NCBI RefSeq assembly: GCF_003952485.1
Contig: NZ_CP034447.1
Coordinates: forward strand, 5,718,501-5,782,500
Direction: 5' to 3'
DNA length: 64,000 nt
From: Mesorhizobium sp. M1E.F.Ca.ET.045.02.1.1
Lineage (GTDB): Bacteria > Pseudomonadota > Alphaproteobacteria > Rhizobiales > Rhizobiaceae
Below are positions 45,977 to 53,983 of the stretch, piece after piece (the stretch's first letter is position 1; each line of letters starts with the position of its first letter). The notes under the pieces are model-generated. The model searched no databases. It was not told the DNA's origin and worked only from the letters and a program-made list of their open reading frames with translations. Made by a program: the position numbers and the translations under genes.

Positions 45977-47281
45977 TCATTTTTGCGAGGCCAGAACGAA
46001 GCCGTGTGTGATGGCGTTGAAGCGTCTGAGGCCGTGGGTGAAGGTGATGGGCCCTGGCGGGCGTTCCTTTTCGTAGCCGTTCCAGCCTCCGAGCCTGGCG
46101 ATACACCAGGCGGCCCAGGCGAGCGTGTGCGTGGGGTGCGGGTTCTTCTGCTTTTGGGTCTTGCCTTCGAGCTTGGCGATGAGCACTTCCAGGACGGTGA
46201 TCTCGGTGGGATCGAAGAGGTGTGCGGCCTGGAAGCGCTGGCCCGGCGAACCACGCCCGTGTACGAGTTGCATGACCTTGGTGGCGACGACCAGAGCGGT
46301 GGCGGCCAGACGTTCGAGTGCATCGCCGTCGGCGATGAGACTTTCCTCCAGATCGATGGCCTGCGACTTCACGGTCCGAAACAGCTGTTCGACGCTCCAA
46401 CGCGAGCGATACAGGTCGACGATGCGGCAGGCATCGGCGAGCGTTTCGACGCTGTGGGTGGTCAACAGCCGCCAGATCACCGCGTCCTTGGCCGAAGGTG
46501 GATCGATCTCACGCACTTCCACCATGTTGAGCGTGAGTTCGCGCGGATCGCGGCTGTCGGCGCCAAGGCGGGGCTGGCGCAAGCTCACCGCGGTGAAGCG
46601 AACGGCCAGTTCGACGGTGCGGGCCGGCCGGCCGGGTCGGGCCTGCAGTTCGAAGGCAATGCGGCCGGCTTCCGGCGTCTTGGCGATCGCGCCGAACAGG
46701 CGCTCGCCCCGCGTGCCCAAGGCCCGATCCCGTACAGCGCGGATGAGCACATGGGTGCGCTCGTCGGGCAGCCTTGCAAACACTTCGTAGATGTCGGCCT
46801 CGCGGTCGCCGATCACCGTCATCTGCGGCGCGTCGGTCAGCGCCTGGCATGCCGCCTTGGCGGTGCCGATCCACTTGTGGCTTTCCTTGGCTTCGATCGG
46901 CAGCGCCTGGTAGTCATCCGCCTTCTCTGCCTCGCGCCGCCAGATCGTGGCGCCTGCAAGGCCAAGGACCGAGCCGTCCACGGCATCCACGGCCAACGCC
47001 GGATGCACGAACAGCCCGATATCGGTGCCATTGCCGACACGACCGAGGCCGCGCTTGCGCGAAGCCTTGGCTTCATAGTTGATCTCGCTGCTGTCCTCGA
47101 TGATCAGCACGTGGCGGCCGGCGGCCAGTTCGGCGGTTCGCGCCGCCGCCGTGCGGATGATCTCTTGCGTGCTCACGTGGCGATTGCGAAACAGGCGTGT
47201 GAACGCGACCTTCTCGGCGCGCGTGTCGGCCAGCCGGCGCATGCCCGTGCTGACACGCGCAAACATGCGCTCCAGAACCAT
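45977..47281 (-). CDS. IS4-family transposase (DDE, Tn5-like)
   Basis: A 434-aa frame from ATG 47281. Catalytic residues are Asp63 (IIEDSSEI), Asp159 (VIGDREADIY) and Glu298 within the IS4 signature Y-2-R-3-E-6-K (YRSRWSVEQLFRTVK, residues 291-305). The normal N-terminus appears to lie upstream in another frame: from ATG 47334, MASLLGYFGDLRLQKRG, which is the usual start of this family. The two frames meet at an A6G4 run (minus-strand sense of 47285-47294). One base fewer or a -1 slip would join them; otherwise this copy lacks its first about 20 residues. Confidence 0.88.
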   Translation of the reverse strand: MVLERMFARVSTGMRRLADTRAEKVAFTRLFRNRHVSTQEIIRTAAARTAELAAGRHVLIIEDSSEINYEAKASRKRGLGRVGNGTDIGLFVHPALAVDAVDGSVLGLAGATIWRREAEKADDYQALPIEAKESHKWIGTAKAACQALTDAPQMTVIGDREADIYEVFARLPDERTHVLIRAVRDRALGTRGERLFGAIAKTPEAGRIAFELQARPGRPARTVELAVRFTAVSLRQPRLGADSRDPRELTLNMVEVREIDPPSAKDAVIWRLLTTHSVETLADACRIVDLYRSRWSVEQLFRTVKSQAIDLEESLIADGDALERLAATALVVATKVMQLVHGRGSPGQRFQAAHLFDPTEITVLEVLIAKLEGKTQKQKNPHPTHTLAWAAWCIARLGGWNGYEKERPPGPITFTHGLRRFNAITHGFVLASQK

Positions 47282-47436
47282 GCTCCCCTTTTTTGCAGGC
47301 GCAGGTCGCCGAAGTAGCCAAGCAACGAAGCCATCGTCGAAACCTCCAGAATCAACAATGGCGGCTACAGAATCACATACAATTCAACCGCTTCAAGCCA
47401 TTTTCCGACGGCGCCTCTTCACGCTTGACCACAGCA

Positions 47437-47461
47437 CGAAGCAAATGTGTGCGCACGCTAG
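47437..47461. repeat. IS right terminal inverted repeat
   Basis: A 25-bp terminal repeat, perfect complement of 45949-45973, next to the target duplication at 47462-47472. Confidence 0.92.
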
Positions 47462-47650
47462 CCCCTTGTGGGAGAAGGTGGCCGAGCGAAGCTCGGCCGG
47501 ATGAGGGGTGTTGGACGGATCACTGCGCTGAAGATATAAACGCCTCAAAACGTTTAATTTTTCGAAGCCTCATTCCCTCCAACACCCCTCATCCGTCTCG
47601 GCGCTGCGCGCCGATCCACCTTCTCCCACAAGGGGAGAAGGAGGGGTGCC

Positions 47651-48571
47651 TCAATACTTCTGCGGCACGTAAAGCTCGCGCGGCAGCACCTGGCGCTCGT
47701 AGTCCGGGTTGAAGACGCGCTCCGGGAGCGTGATCTCCTCGTGCGGCACATCTTCGTAAGGCAATTGCTGCAGCAGATGGTCGATGCAGTTCAGCCGCGC
47801 CCGCTTCTTGTCGTTGCCCTCGACGATGAACCACGGCGCTTCCTTGATGTTGGTGCGGGCGAAGGTCTCCTCCTTGGCCTTGGTGTACTGCTCCCAGCGC
47901 ACGCGCGACTGCAGGTCCATCGGCGACAGCTTCCACTGCTTCATCGGATCGTGGATGCGCATCAGGAAGCGCATCTGCTGCTCCTCATCGGTGATGGAGA
48001 ACCAGTACTTCACCAGCGTGATGCCCGAGCGCACCAGCATGCGCTCAAATTCCGGCACGTCGTGGAAGAATTCTTCCACCTGCTCGGGGTTGGCAAAGCC
48101 CATCACGCGCTCGACGCCGGAGCGGTTGTACCAGGAGCGGTCGAGCAGCACGATCTCGCCGCCGGCCGGCAGATGCGGCACATAACGCTGGAAATACCAT
48201 TGCGACTTTTCGCGCTCGGTCGGTGCCGGCAGCGCCACGACGCGACAGATGCGCGGGTTGAGGCGCTGGGTGATGCGCTTGATGACGCCGCCCTTGCCGG
48301 CGGAGTCGCGGCCTTCGAAGATCACCACCAGCTTCTTCTTGTGGTAGGCGACCCAGGACTGCAGCTTGATCAGCTCGGACTGCAGCCGCAGCAGCTCGCG
48401 GAAGTAGGTCAGGCGCTCGATGGAAGGCGGATGCGCATTCTTGTAGATCCTGGCGATCTCCAGCGACAGCGCCGGCTCGGAAATCTCCAGCTCATAATCC
48501 TCGTCGAGCGTGTCGGCGAGTTCGGCTTCCAGCCAATCCTTGGCCCCGGAATTCGGTTTGAGTTCGTTCAT
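47651..48571 (-). CDS. ppk2: Polyphosphate kinase 2
   Basis: Uses polyphosphate to phosphorylate nucleotides (or the reverse). The 306-aa protein has Walker A EGRDSAGKGG (Lys93), then NPRICRVVALPAPTEREKSQ and the lid/second motif region LLDRSWYNRSGVERVMGF near residue 150. Single-domain length fits class I PPK2. ATG 48571 with AGGAG upstream. The palindromic repeat hosting the IS lies just beyond its stop. Confidence 0.95.
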   Translation of the reverse strand: MNELKPNSGAKDWLEAELADTLDEDYELEISEPALSLEIARIYKNAHPPSIERLTYFRELLRLQSELIKLQSWVAYHKKKLVVIFEGRDSAGKGGVIKRITQRLNPRICRVVALPAPTEREKSQWYFQRYVPHLPAGGEIVLLDRSWYNRSGVERVMGFANPEQVEEFFHDVPEFERMLVRSGITLVKYWFSITDEEQQMRFLMRIHDPMKQWKLSPMDLQSRVRWEQYTKAKEETFARTNIKEAPWFIVEGNDKKRARLNCIDHLLQQLPYEDVPHEEITLPERVFNPDYERQVLPRELYVPQKY

Positions 48572-48840
48572 CACGCTGCTCCTGCCTGTCAGCCATCTTA
48601 GCCTCGGATGCGTTTCAGCCTGGGCCAGAAACGCCACTCCCTAAGCCGACTGAGATACAGACGCGCAATGACGGTTTTATTGCAAGCGCCGTCCCGGCCG
48701 GGTGCTGGTCTAGCCGATATGTGATCGGCCCGGACCGACAGCGGGGCGACAAGCCGCCGGAATTGTCCTACAAATACCATCGCGCTTTTTCCGGCGCCCG
48801 CCACGCGCGCCTCTTCAAAACAAAATCGCGAGGATCCGAC

Positions 48841-49884
48841 ATGGAATACCGCACCCTTGGCCGTTCCGGCCTGAAGGTTTCGACATTGACCCTTGGCACG
48901 ATGACCTTCGGCGGCACGGGCCCGTTCGCCGCCGTCGGCAAATCCGACCTTTCGGAAGCCAGGCGCATCATCGATACCTGCCTCGATGCCGGCATCAATC
49001 TCATCGACACCGCCAACGTCTATTCGAATGGCTTGTCGGAGGAGATCGTCGGCGAGGCGCTCGGCGGGAAGCGCAAGAACGATGTGCTGATCGCCTCCAA
49101 GGCGCGCATGCGGATCGGCAACGGCCCCAACGACGAAGGCCTGTCGCGCCATCATCTGATCCGCGAATGCGAGAGGAGCCTGAAGCGGCTCAAGACCGAC
49201 GTCATCGACATCTATTTCCTGCACGAATGGGATGGCGTCACGCCGCTGGAGGAGACGATCGCCGCGCTCGACACCTTGGTCGGCCAGGGCAAGGTCCGCT
49301 ATGTCGGCTGTTCCAACTTTTCGGGCTGGCAGGTGATGAAGGCGCTCTCGATCAGCGACAGCCATCATCAGCCGCGCTTCGTCACCCAGCAGATCCACTA
49401 CACGCTTGAAGCACGCGAGGCCGAATACGAGTTGCTGCCGATTTCGGTCGACCAGGGCCTCGGCGTGCTGGTGTGGAGCCCGCTGGCCGGCGGCCTGCTT
49501 TCGGGCAAATACCGCCGCGACAGCCCGACGGCGCGGCAACTTGGCGGCTGGTCGGAACCGCCGATCCGCGATGAGGACAGGTTGTGGCGGATCGTCGACA
49601 TGCTCTCCGAGATCGGCAAGGCGCGTGGCGTGTCGGCGGCGCAGGTGGCGCTTGCCTGGCTGCTCGGCCGCCCGGCCGTCAGTTCGCTGGTGATCGGTGC
49701 CCGCAACGAAACCCAGCTCACGGACAACCTTGCCGCGGCAAGCCTGACGCTGACGCTCGACGAGCGTTTGCGCCTCGACGCCGTCAGCCGGCCGCCGGTG
49801 CTTTATCCTTACTGGCACCAGCAGTTCACCGCCAAGGACCGTTTCGGCCCGGCCGACCTGGTGCTCGACCGCAGCGATATCTAA
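48841..49884 (+). CDS. Aldo/keto reductase
   Basis: A 347-aa NADPH-dependent oxidoreductase with the complete AKR tetrad: Asp56 and Tyr61 (DTANVYSNG), Lys87 (IASKARM) and His128 (FLHEWDG). The NADP-binding loop VIGARNETQLTDNLAA is near the C-terminus. Length and AAxALAWLLGRPAVSSLVIG pattern fit AKR families active on aldehydes or sugars; substrate unknown. ATG 48841 has GAGGA upstream. Divergent from ppk2. Confidence 0.9.
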   Translation: MEYRTLGRSGLKVSTLTLGTMTFGGTGPFAAVGKSDLSEARRIIDTCLDAGINLIDTANVYSNGLSEEIVGEALGGKRKNDVLIASKARMRIGNGPNDEGLSRHHLIRECERSLKRLKTDVIDIYFLHEWDGVTPLEETIAALDTLVGQGKVRYVGCSNFSGWQVMKALSISDSHHQPRFVTQQIHYTLEAREAEYELLPISVDQGLGVLVWSPLAGGLLSGKYRRDSPTARQLGGWSEPPIRDEDRLWRIVDMLSEIGKARGVSAAQVALAWLLGRPAVSSLVIGARNETQLTDNLAAASLTLTLDERLRLDAVSRPPVLYPYWHQQFTAKDRFGPADLVLDRSDI

Positions 49885-49890
49885 GAACCC

Positions 49891-50862
49891 TCAGCCCGTG
49901 ATGTAGCGCCAAACCTCGGGGTCGGGTTTGATCTGGCCGCTCAGCACGAAATATTTGTAGAGGACGAGCAGCGAGACCGCCCGCTCGTCCTTTTCATTGC
50001 TGAACCGGCGGCAGTAAGCGTTGGCCGCCGTCGTGATGCGTTGGGCTTCCGCCGGGTGCGTTTCGAAATAGGCGATCTTGTCGGCGACGTCCGAAAAATC
50101 GGGCGCCAGCGGCACGTAGTGGACATTGGGCTCGACCTCAGCTTCGGCGAACCAGGTCTCGTAGGTCGGAGGCGGCATCAGGCAGAGCGAGTTCGAGCTC
50201 ATGATCCATTTCAGGTTCGTGGCCACGTCGTTACCTTCGAGCGAGACGATGTAGCGGAACTGCAGCTGCTGCGGGATCGTAAGGTAGGGCTTACGGTAGT
50301 TCTCCGGCGCGCTTGGCTTGGGCGAGCCCGCATCGCAAGCCGGCAGACCGCGCACTGCATCGACGAACCGCTTGCGGATCGGATTGTTGAAATCGCCGCG
50401 CCAGACCGCCATCGGGCGCTTCTCGGCGAAGGACAACCCGTCGCGGGGAAACCGGAAATGGCGGAACTTGTCGAGCTTCATGATCACGGCGTTGCCGTTG
50501 TCGTCACGGATCGGCCGGTCCTTGACGATCGCCGGCATCTTGGGCACATCGACGACATCGCCGAACTCGAGATCGATGATCAGGTCGCGATCGAAGTAGC
50601 GGGCGAACTCCTTCAGATCGTAATAGTACATGCTCCCGAACTTGGGTATTTGACCGGCCGGCACGGCCGCCGCGCTCGGCGCGAAGCCATGGTCGAGCTT
50701 GTTGTAATAGTTGACCCGATCGCGGACCGTTTTGCTGGAAAGCTTCGCCTGCCCCAGGAGGCCGGCGAGGCGCTGGCGAAAGAGAGCCTGCGGCACCACA
50801 TCGCGCGTTATGTTGCGTACGAAATAGAATACCCGCGCTGCGGTGCGTAAGGGCGAGGCCAT
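49891..50862 (-). CDS. Glycosyltransferase family 90 (CAP10/LpsA-like)
   Basis: A 323-aa enzyme of the GT90 family, used in rhizobia for lipopolysaccharide core sugars. Recognisable parts are PMAVWRGDFNNPIRKRFVDA (about residue 148) and YIVSLEGNDVATNLKWIMSS (about 205) followed by NSLCLMPPP, the donor-site region. It stands alone rather than in an LPS cluster, 6 bp beyond the aldo/keto reductase on the opposite strand. Substrate unknown. Confidence 0.82.
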   Translation of the reverse strand: MASPLRTAARVFYFVRNITRDVVPQALFRQRLAGLLGQAKLSSKTVRDRVNYYNKLDHGFAPSAAAVPAGQIPKFGSMYYYDLKEFARYFDRDLIIDLEFGDVVDVPKMPAIVKDRPIRDDNGNAVIMKLDKFRHFRFPRDGLSFAEKRPMAVWRGDFNNPIRKRFVDAVRGLPACDAGSPKPSAPENYRKPYLTIPQQLQFRYIVSLEGNDVATNLKWIMSSNSLCLMPPPTYETWFAEAEVEPNVHYVPLAPDFSDVADKIAYFETHPAEAQRITTAANAYCRRFSNEKDERAVSLLVLYKYFVLSGQIKPDPEVWRYITG

Positions 50863-50982
50863 GCGTCCTTCGTTTCAAAGATGTGGCGTCGAGCCTCCTA
50901 CAGCATTGTGCCGAACATCTTGCAAGCCCGCGCAGGCAAACGAACTTGTGAGAGTCCTAATATTCGGCGGCGATTGCAGGGA

Positions 50983-51699
50983 TCAGGCAGCGACGACGGC
51001 GAAGCCCCTGGCGCGCAGGCCGCGCCGGTCATCATGCAGCGAAGTCACCAGCCGGTCGCGGCTGCCGGCGATATGAGCCGAGAGCAGCCTAGCTGCCTCG
51101 TCGGCGTCACCCTTTCGCACGGCGCCCAGGATGGCATGGTGCTCGGCCCAGGCGCGGCCGAGCGCCGCCTCGTCGCGCACTTCCAGCCAGCGGGCACGCG
51201 ACAGCCTGGTCATTGCATCGCGTACCGCCCGCAACAGGAATTCATTGCCGGAAAGCCTGGCCAGCTCGATGTGGAAATCCATGCCGACGCGATGCCATTC
51301 CTCGCGCGGCGTGTCGGCGTCGCAGGAATCGAGCATCGCCGCGATCACCTCGACCCCGCTGCGATCCTCAAGCGCTGCCGTCAGCCGCACCGCCGCCACC
51401 TCGACCGCCTCGCGGTAGACGGCGATCTGGCCAAGCTCGGCGAGATTGATCGGCGCCACGGTCCAGCCGCGGCCGTCGCGGCCGACCAGACCTTCGGTCT
51501 CGAGGCGCAGCAAAGCGGCCCTGACCGGCGTGCGCGAGGCGCCGAAGCGGCTTTCGATCCAGCGCTCCGTCAGCCGCTCGCCCGGGCCGATCTCCAGCCC
51601 GAGGATCATCTCGCGAAGTTGCCTTTCGACATTCTGCATCTGCGACATTGTCGTTCCGCTCTTCGGCACCGCATTGACAGCGGCCGGGTTGAGGTCCAT
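50983..51699 (-). CDS. GntR-family regulator (FCD subfamily)
   Basis: A regulator of about 238 aa. The winged helix includes ERQLREMILGLEIGPGERLT and SRFGASRTPVRAALLRLETE; the FCD ligand domain has conserved Asp/His (DFHIELARLSGNEFLLRAVR, later EHHAIL). FCD regulators sense organic acids. The start is uncertain: ATG 51699 is used, ATG 51648 is an alternative. It is divergent from the MFS gene at 51767 with an operator-like site between. Confidence 0.85.
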   Translation of the reverse strand: MDLNPAAVNAVPKSGTTMSQMQNVERQLREMILGLEIGPGERLTERWIESRFGASRTPVRAALLRLETEGLVGRDGRGWTVAPINLAELGQIAVYREAVEVAAVRLTAALEDRSGVEVIAAMLDSCDADTPREEWHRVGMDFHIELARLSGNEFLLRAVRDAMTRLSRARWLEVRDEAALGRAWAEHHAILGAVRKGDADEAARLLSAHIAGSRDRLVTSLHDDRRGLRARGFAVVAA

Positions 51700-51702
51700 G
51701 AC

Positions 51703-51734
51703 GGATACCGATTTGGTATCCCAAAATGGTATCC
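51703..51734. promoter_or_regulatory. GntR-type operator candidate
   Basis: GGATACC-GATTT-GGTATCC (51703-51721) is an inverted repeat; a further GGTATCC follows 13 bp later at 51728-51734. It lies between the divergent regulator and transporter starts, the usual place for an autoregulatory GntR site. Confidence 0.65.
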
Positions 51735-51766
51735 GGAGCAATCCCGGATAACCGGGCAGGCATAAC

Positions 51767-53020
51767 ATGGCGGACGGCGGTACAGAACAGGGCGGCTACA
51801 ACGCCCATTGGCGGCGCAATCTCGCCGTCTGCTTCGCCGGCTCGTTCAGCACGCTCATTGCCATGACGCTGCTCTTGCCTTTTCTGCCCCTTTACGTCGA
51901 ACAGCTCGGCGCCGAGGGGCACGCCGCGATCGTGCAATGGTCGGGTATCGCCTATGGCGCAACCTTCTTTGCCGCGGCCCTGGTCGCACCGTTGTGGGGG
52001 CGGCTGGGCGACCGCTATGGCCGCAAGCTGATGCTGGTGCGCGCCTCGTTCGGCATGGCGATCTGCATGTCGCTGACCGGCATGGTTGAAAGCGTTTGGC
52101 AACTGGTGCTGCTGAGGCTCCTGATCGGCTTTGCCGGCGGCTATTCCTCGGGATCGACGATATTGGTGGCGATGCAGACGCCCAAGGACCGCTCCGGCTG
52201 GGCGCTCGGCGTGCTGGCGGCCGGCATCACGGCGGGCTCGCTGGTCGGCCCGCTGCTCGGCGGCGCGCTGCCGCCGGTGATCGGCATCCGCGCGACCTTC
52301 CTGCTGTCCGGCGGCGTCATCTTCCTTGCCTTCCTGGCCACGACCTTCCTGATCAAGGAAAACCCGCGTCCAGTTGCGGCCAACGCCGCTTCGGCGGCGA
52401 AGCCGAGGAGCGGCTGGTCGCAGATCCCTGACAAGCGACCGGTCGTGGCGATGCTGACGACCGGCATGCTGCTCGCCTTCGCCACAATGTCGATCGAGCC
52501 GATCATCACCGTCTATGTGCAGCAACTCGTCGTGGGCCAGAGCAAGGTGACGATGGTCGCCGGCGTGGTGATGTCGGCGGCAGCACTCGGCACGATCCTG
52601 TCCTCCTCATGGCTGGGCAGGCTCGCCGATCGCGTCGGCCACTGGAACGTCGTTGTCGGCGCGCTTGCCGTCTCGGCGCTGCTGCTCGTCCCGCAGGCGT
52701 TCGTCACCGATGGCTGGCAGTTGATCGGGCTGCGTTTCCTGATGGGTCTGGCGCTGGGTGGCCTCTTGCCCTGCATCACCAGCGTCATCCGCCACAACAT
52801 CCCGGACGGCGTCGGCGGCAATGTGCTCGGATTGTCGATCTCGGCGCAGTATGTGGGCCAGGTCGCGGGGCCGCTGGCCGGCGGTTTCGTCGGCGGCCAT
52901 TTCGGCATGCGGGCGGTGTTTTTAGGCACGTCGGTGCTGATGGCGTTCGGAGCGGTCTACAACTGGATTGTCCAGTCGAGGCGGGCGCGGCATATGCTGC
53001 TCGAAGCGGGCGAGTCCTGA
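51767..53020 (+). CDS. MFS drug-type transporter
   Basis: A 417-aa major facilitator with 12 predicted spans. The loop after helix 2 has the motif-A-like PLWGRLGDRYGRKLMLVR (about residues 72-89); in the second half SSSWLGRLADRVGHWNVV is its counterpart. This matches TetA/multidrug-type MFS exporters. The divergent GntR gene and shared operator suggest that the regulator's ligand is the transported compound or a relative. Substrate unknown. Confidence 0.88.
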   Translation: MADGGTEQGGYNAHWRRNLAVCFAGSFSTLIAMTLLLPFLPLYVEQLGAEGHAAIVQWSGIAYGATFFAAALVAPLWGRLGDRYGRKLMLVRASFGMAICMSLTGMVESVWQLVLLRLLIGFAGGYSSGSTILVAMQTPKDRSGWALGVLAAGITAGSLVGPLLGGALPPVIGIRATFLLSGGVIFLAFLATTFLIKENPRPVAANAASAAKPRSGWSQIPDKRPVVAMLTTGMLLAFATMSIEPIITVYVQQLVVGQSKVTMVAGVVMSAAALGTILSSSWLGRLADRVGHWNVVVGALAVSALLLVPQAFVTDGWQLIGLRFLMGLALGGLLPCITSVIRHNIPDGVGGNVLGLSISAQYVGQVAGPLAGGFVGGHFGMRAVFLGTSVLMAFGAVYNWIVQSRRARHMLLEAGES

Positions 53021-53055
53021 GAGGCTCGCCGTCAACCGAAGCACGGAGATCCGCG

Positions 53056-53430
53056 ATGAGCCTCGCCGGGCAACCATCAAACGGCGGCAGCCGTATCCTC
53101 GTGCTGGCGGGTGGGCTCGTTGGCGCGGCAGGCGTGGCGCTGTCGGCCGCCGCCGCGCATCGGGGCGGCGCCTTCACCGGCACAGCCGCCTCGTTCCTGC
53201 TGATGCACGCCCCTGCCTTCGTCGCCATCGGCCTTGCCGACGGCAACAGGAGCCTCAGGATCGCAGGCCTGGTGCTGCTCGTCGGCCTGCTGATGTTTTC
53301 TGGCGATCTTATCGCCAGAGACTTCCTCGGCTCGCGGCTGTTTCCGATGTCGGCGCCGGTCGGCGGCACTCTGCTGATCGCCGGCTGGCTGGCGATTGCG
53401 GTCTCGGCGCTGTTGCGCCCACGGTCCTAG
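53056..53430 (+). CDS. DUF423 membrane protein
   Basis: A 124-aa protein with four hydrophobic segments. RILVLAGGLVGAAGVALSAAAAHRGG, then FLLMHAPAFVAIGLAD, FSGDLIARDFLGSRLFPMSAPVGG and the C-terminal GWLAIAVSALL follow DUF423 order with its conserved His, Ser/Gly-Asp and Pro positions. ATG 53056 follows GGAG. It may be co-transcribed with the MFS gene, 35 bp upstream. Confidence 0.82.
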   Translation: MSLAGQPSNGGSRILVLAGGLVGAAGVALSAAAAHRGGAFTGTAASFLLMHAPAFVAIGLADGNRSLRIAGLVLLVGLLMFSGDLIARDFLGSRLFPMSAPVGGTLLIAGWLAIAVSALLRPRS

Positions 53431-53470
53431 AACGCCCCTTCATCGGAGCGAGGCTCGCGGAGCGGCGAGG

Positions 53471-53608
53471 TCAGCGGCGCACCAAACGCAGCTTCCGCCT
53501 GCGCGTCGCCGGCTCCGCCGCGCGCTGCCGCTCAGGCCGGTCGACCGCCGGCGAGATGCCCCAATAGTTGCGATAGATGTCCTGGAAGAGATGGCTGATC
53601 GGATGCAT
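53471..53608 (-). CDS. Microprotein B (45 aa), paralog of microprotein A
   Basis: A 45-aa frame starting MHPISHLFQDIYRNYWGISP. ATG 53608 has AGAGGA 9 nt upstream, and the 14-bp palindrome at 53625-53638 sits before that site. The first 21 residues match the protein at 53666-53809 at 13 positions (MHP-S-LF-D-Y-N-WGI-A). The tail is Arg-rich. No membrane segment or known fold. Two conserved paralogs with ribosome-binding sites argue for a real gene. Confidence 0.68.
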   Translation of the reverse strand: MHPISHLFQDIYRNYWGISPAVDRPERQRAAEPATRRRKLRLVRR

Positions 53609-53624
53609 GGCTGATTTCCTCTGA

Positions 53625-53638
53625 TTGAATCGATCCAA
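53625..53638. promoter_or_regulatory. LacI-type operator candidate 1
   Basis: TTGAATCGATCCAA, a near-perfect 14-bp palindrome centred on ATCGAT. It is 16 bp upstream of the start of microprotein B. The same sequence occurs at 53900 and, inverted, at 53850. Confidence 0.72.
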
Positions 53639-53665
53639 TTTTTCAGCACGAAAAAGAACCGCCCC

Positions 53666-53809
53666 TCAGGCGCGCTTGCGCCCCACGATGAAGCGTGGCT
53701 CGCGCTTCCACGGGCTTGCCTTGCCGCGCCGCTTTTCGCTCGTTGCGGCCGAGGCAATGCCCCAGTCGTTCTTGTAGAAGTCCTCGAACAAATAGCTGAC
53801 CGGATGCAT
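53666..53809 (-). CDS. Microprotein A (47 aa)
   Basis: A 47-aa frame starting MHPVSYLFEDFYKNDWGIAS. ATG 53809 follows a strong AGGAGGG 6 nt upstream. The C-terminal half is basic (KRRGKASPWKREPRFIVGRK). Paralog of microprotein B at 53471. An operator-like palindrome lies at 53850-53863, upstream. The basic tail would fit nucleic-acid or membrane binding, but that is speculation. Confidence 0.7.
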   Translation of the reverse strand: MHPVSYLFEDFYKNDWGIASAATSEKRRGKASPWKREPRFIVGRKRA

Positions 53810-53849
53810 GGCACCCTCCTTCTTTCAAATCCGCTCGGGAGAAGCTGTC

Positions 53850-53863
53850 TTGGATCGATTCAA
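53850..53863. promoter_or_regulatory. LacI-type operator candidate 2
   Basis: TTGGATCGATTCAA, the complement of the other two copies. It is 41 bp upstream of the start of microprotein A, 36 bp from the third copy. Confidence 0.75.
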
Positions 53864-53899
53864 ATCATATGCTCGCCGCACTCGAAGTCAAGCAGGAAT

Positions 53900-53913
53900 T
53901 TGAATCGATCCAA
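53900..53913. promoter_or_regulatory. LacI-type operator candidate 3
   Basis: TTGAATCGATCCAA, 71 bp upstream of the lacI-type gene at 53984. Together with candidate 2 it frames the divergent promoter region. Confidence 0.75.
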
Positions 53914-53983
53914 GAAAAATGTTAGATGACCGGCAACCATTCCGCGGTCATGTTCGTGATGTGACAGGATTCGGAGGAACGAC

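Larger units (their letters stand above)
45949..47461 (-). mobile_element. IS4-family insertion sequence (1,513 bp)
   Basis: The ends are a perfect 25-bp inverted repeat beginning CTAGCGTGCGCACACATT (29 bp with one mismatch). An 11-bp direct repeat, CCCCTTGTGGG, flanks it at 45938-45948 and 47462-47472, the target duplication. One transposase frame fills the element on the minus strand. Family by transposase motif; length and 11-bp duplication fit IS4. Confidence 0.95.
45931..47642. repeat. Palindromic repeat interrupted by an IS element
   Basis: Outside the insertion (45931-45948 and 47473-47642) the sequence forms an inverted repeat of about 65 bp per arm: CCTTCTCCCCTTGTGGGAGA with its complement, then CGGATGAGGGGTGTTGG pairing with CCAACACCCCTCATCCG. 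Removing the IS and one copy of the 11-bp duplication restores a continuous arm. Confidence 0.85.

Noticed and set aside
45983..47317. A 444-codon plus-strand frame across the IS
   Set aside because: Antisense of the transposase; the minus frame carries all catalytic motifs.
53440..53814. A 124-codon minus-strand frame across the microprotein region
   Set aside because: Ser/Arg/Ala-rich shadow; the paralogous short frames with ribosome-binding sites explain the region better.
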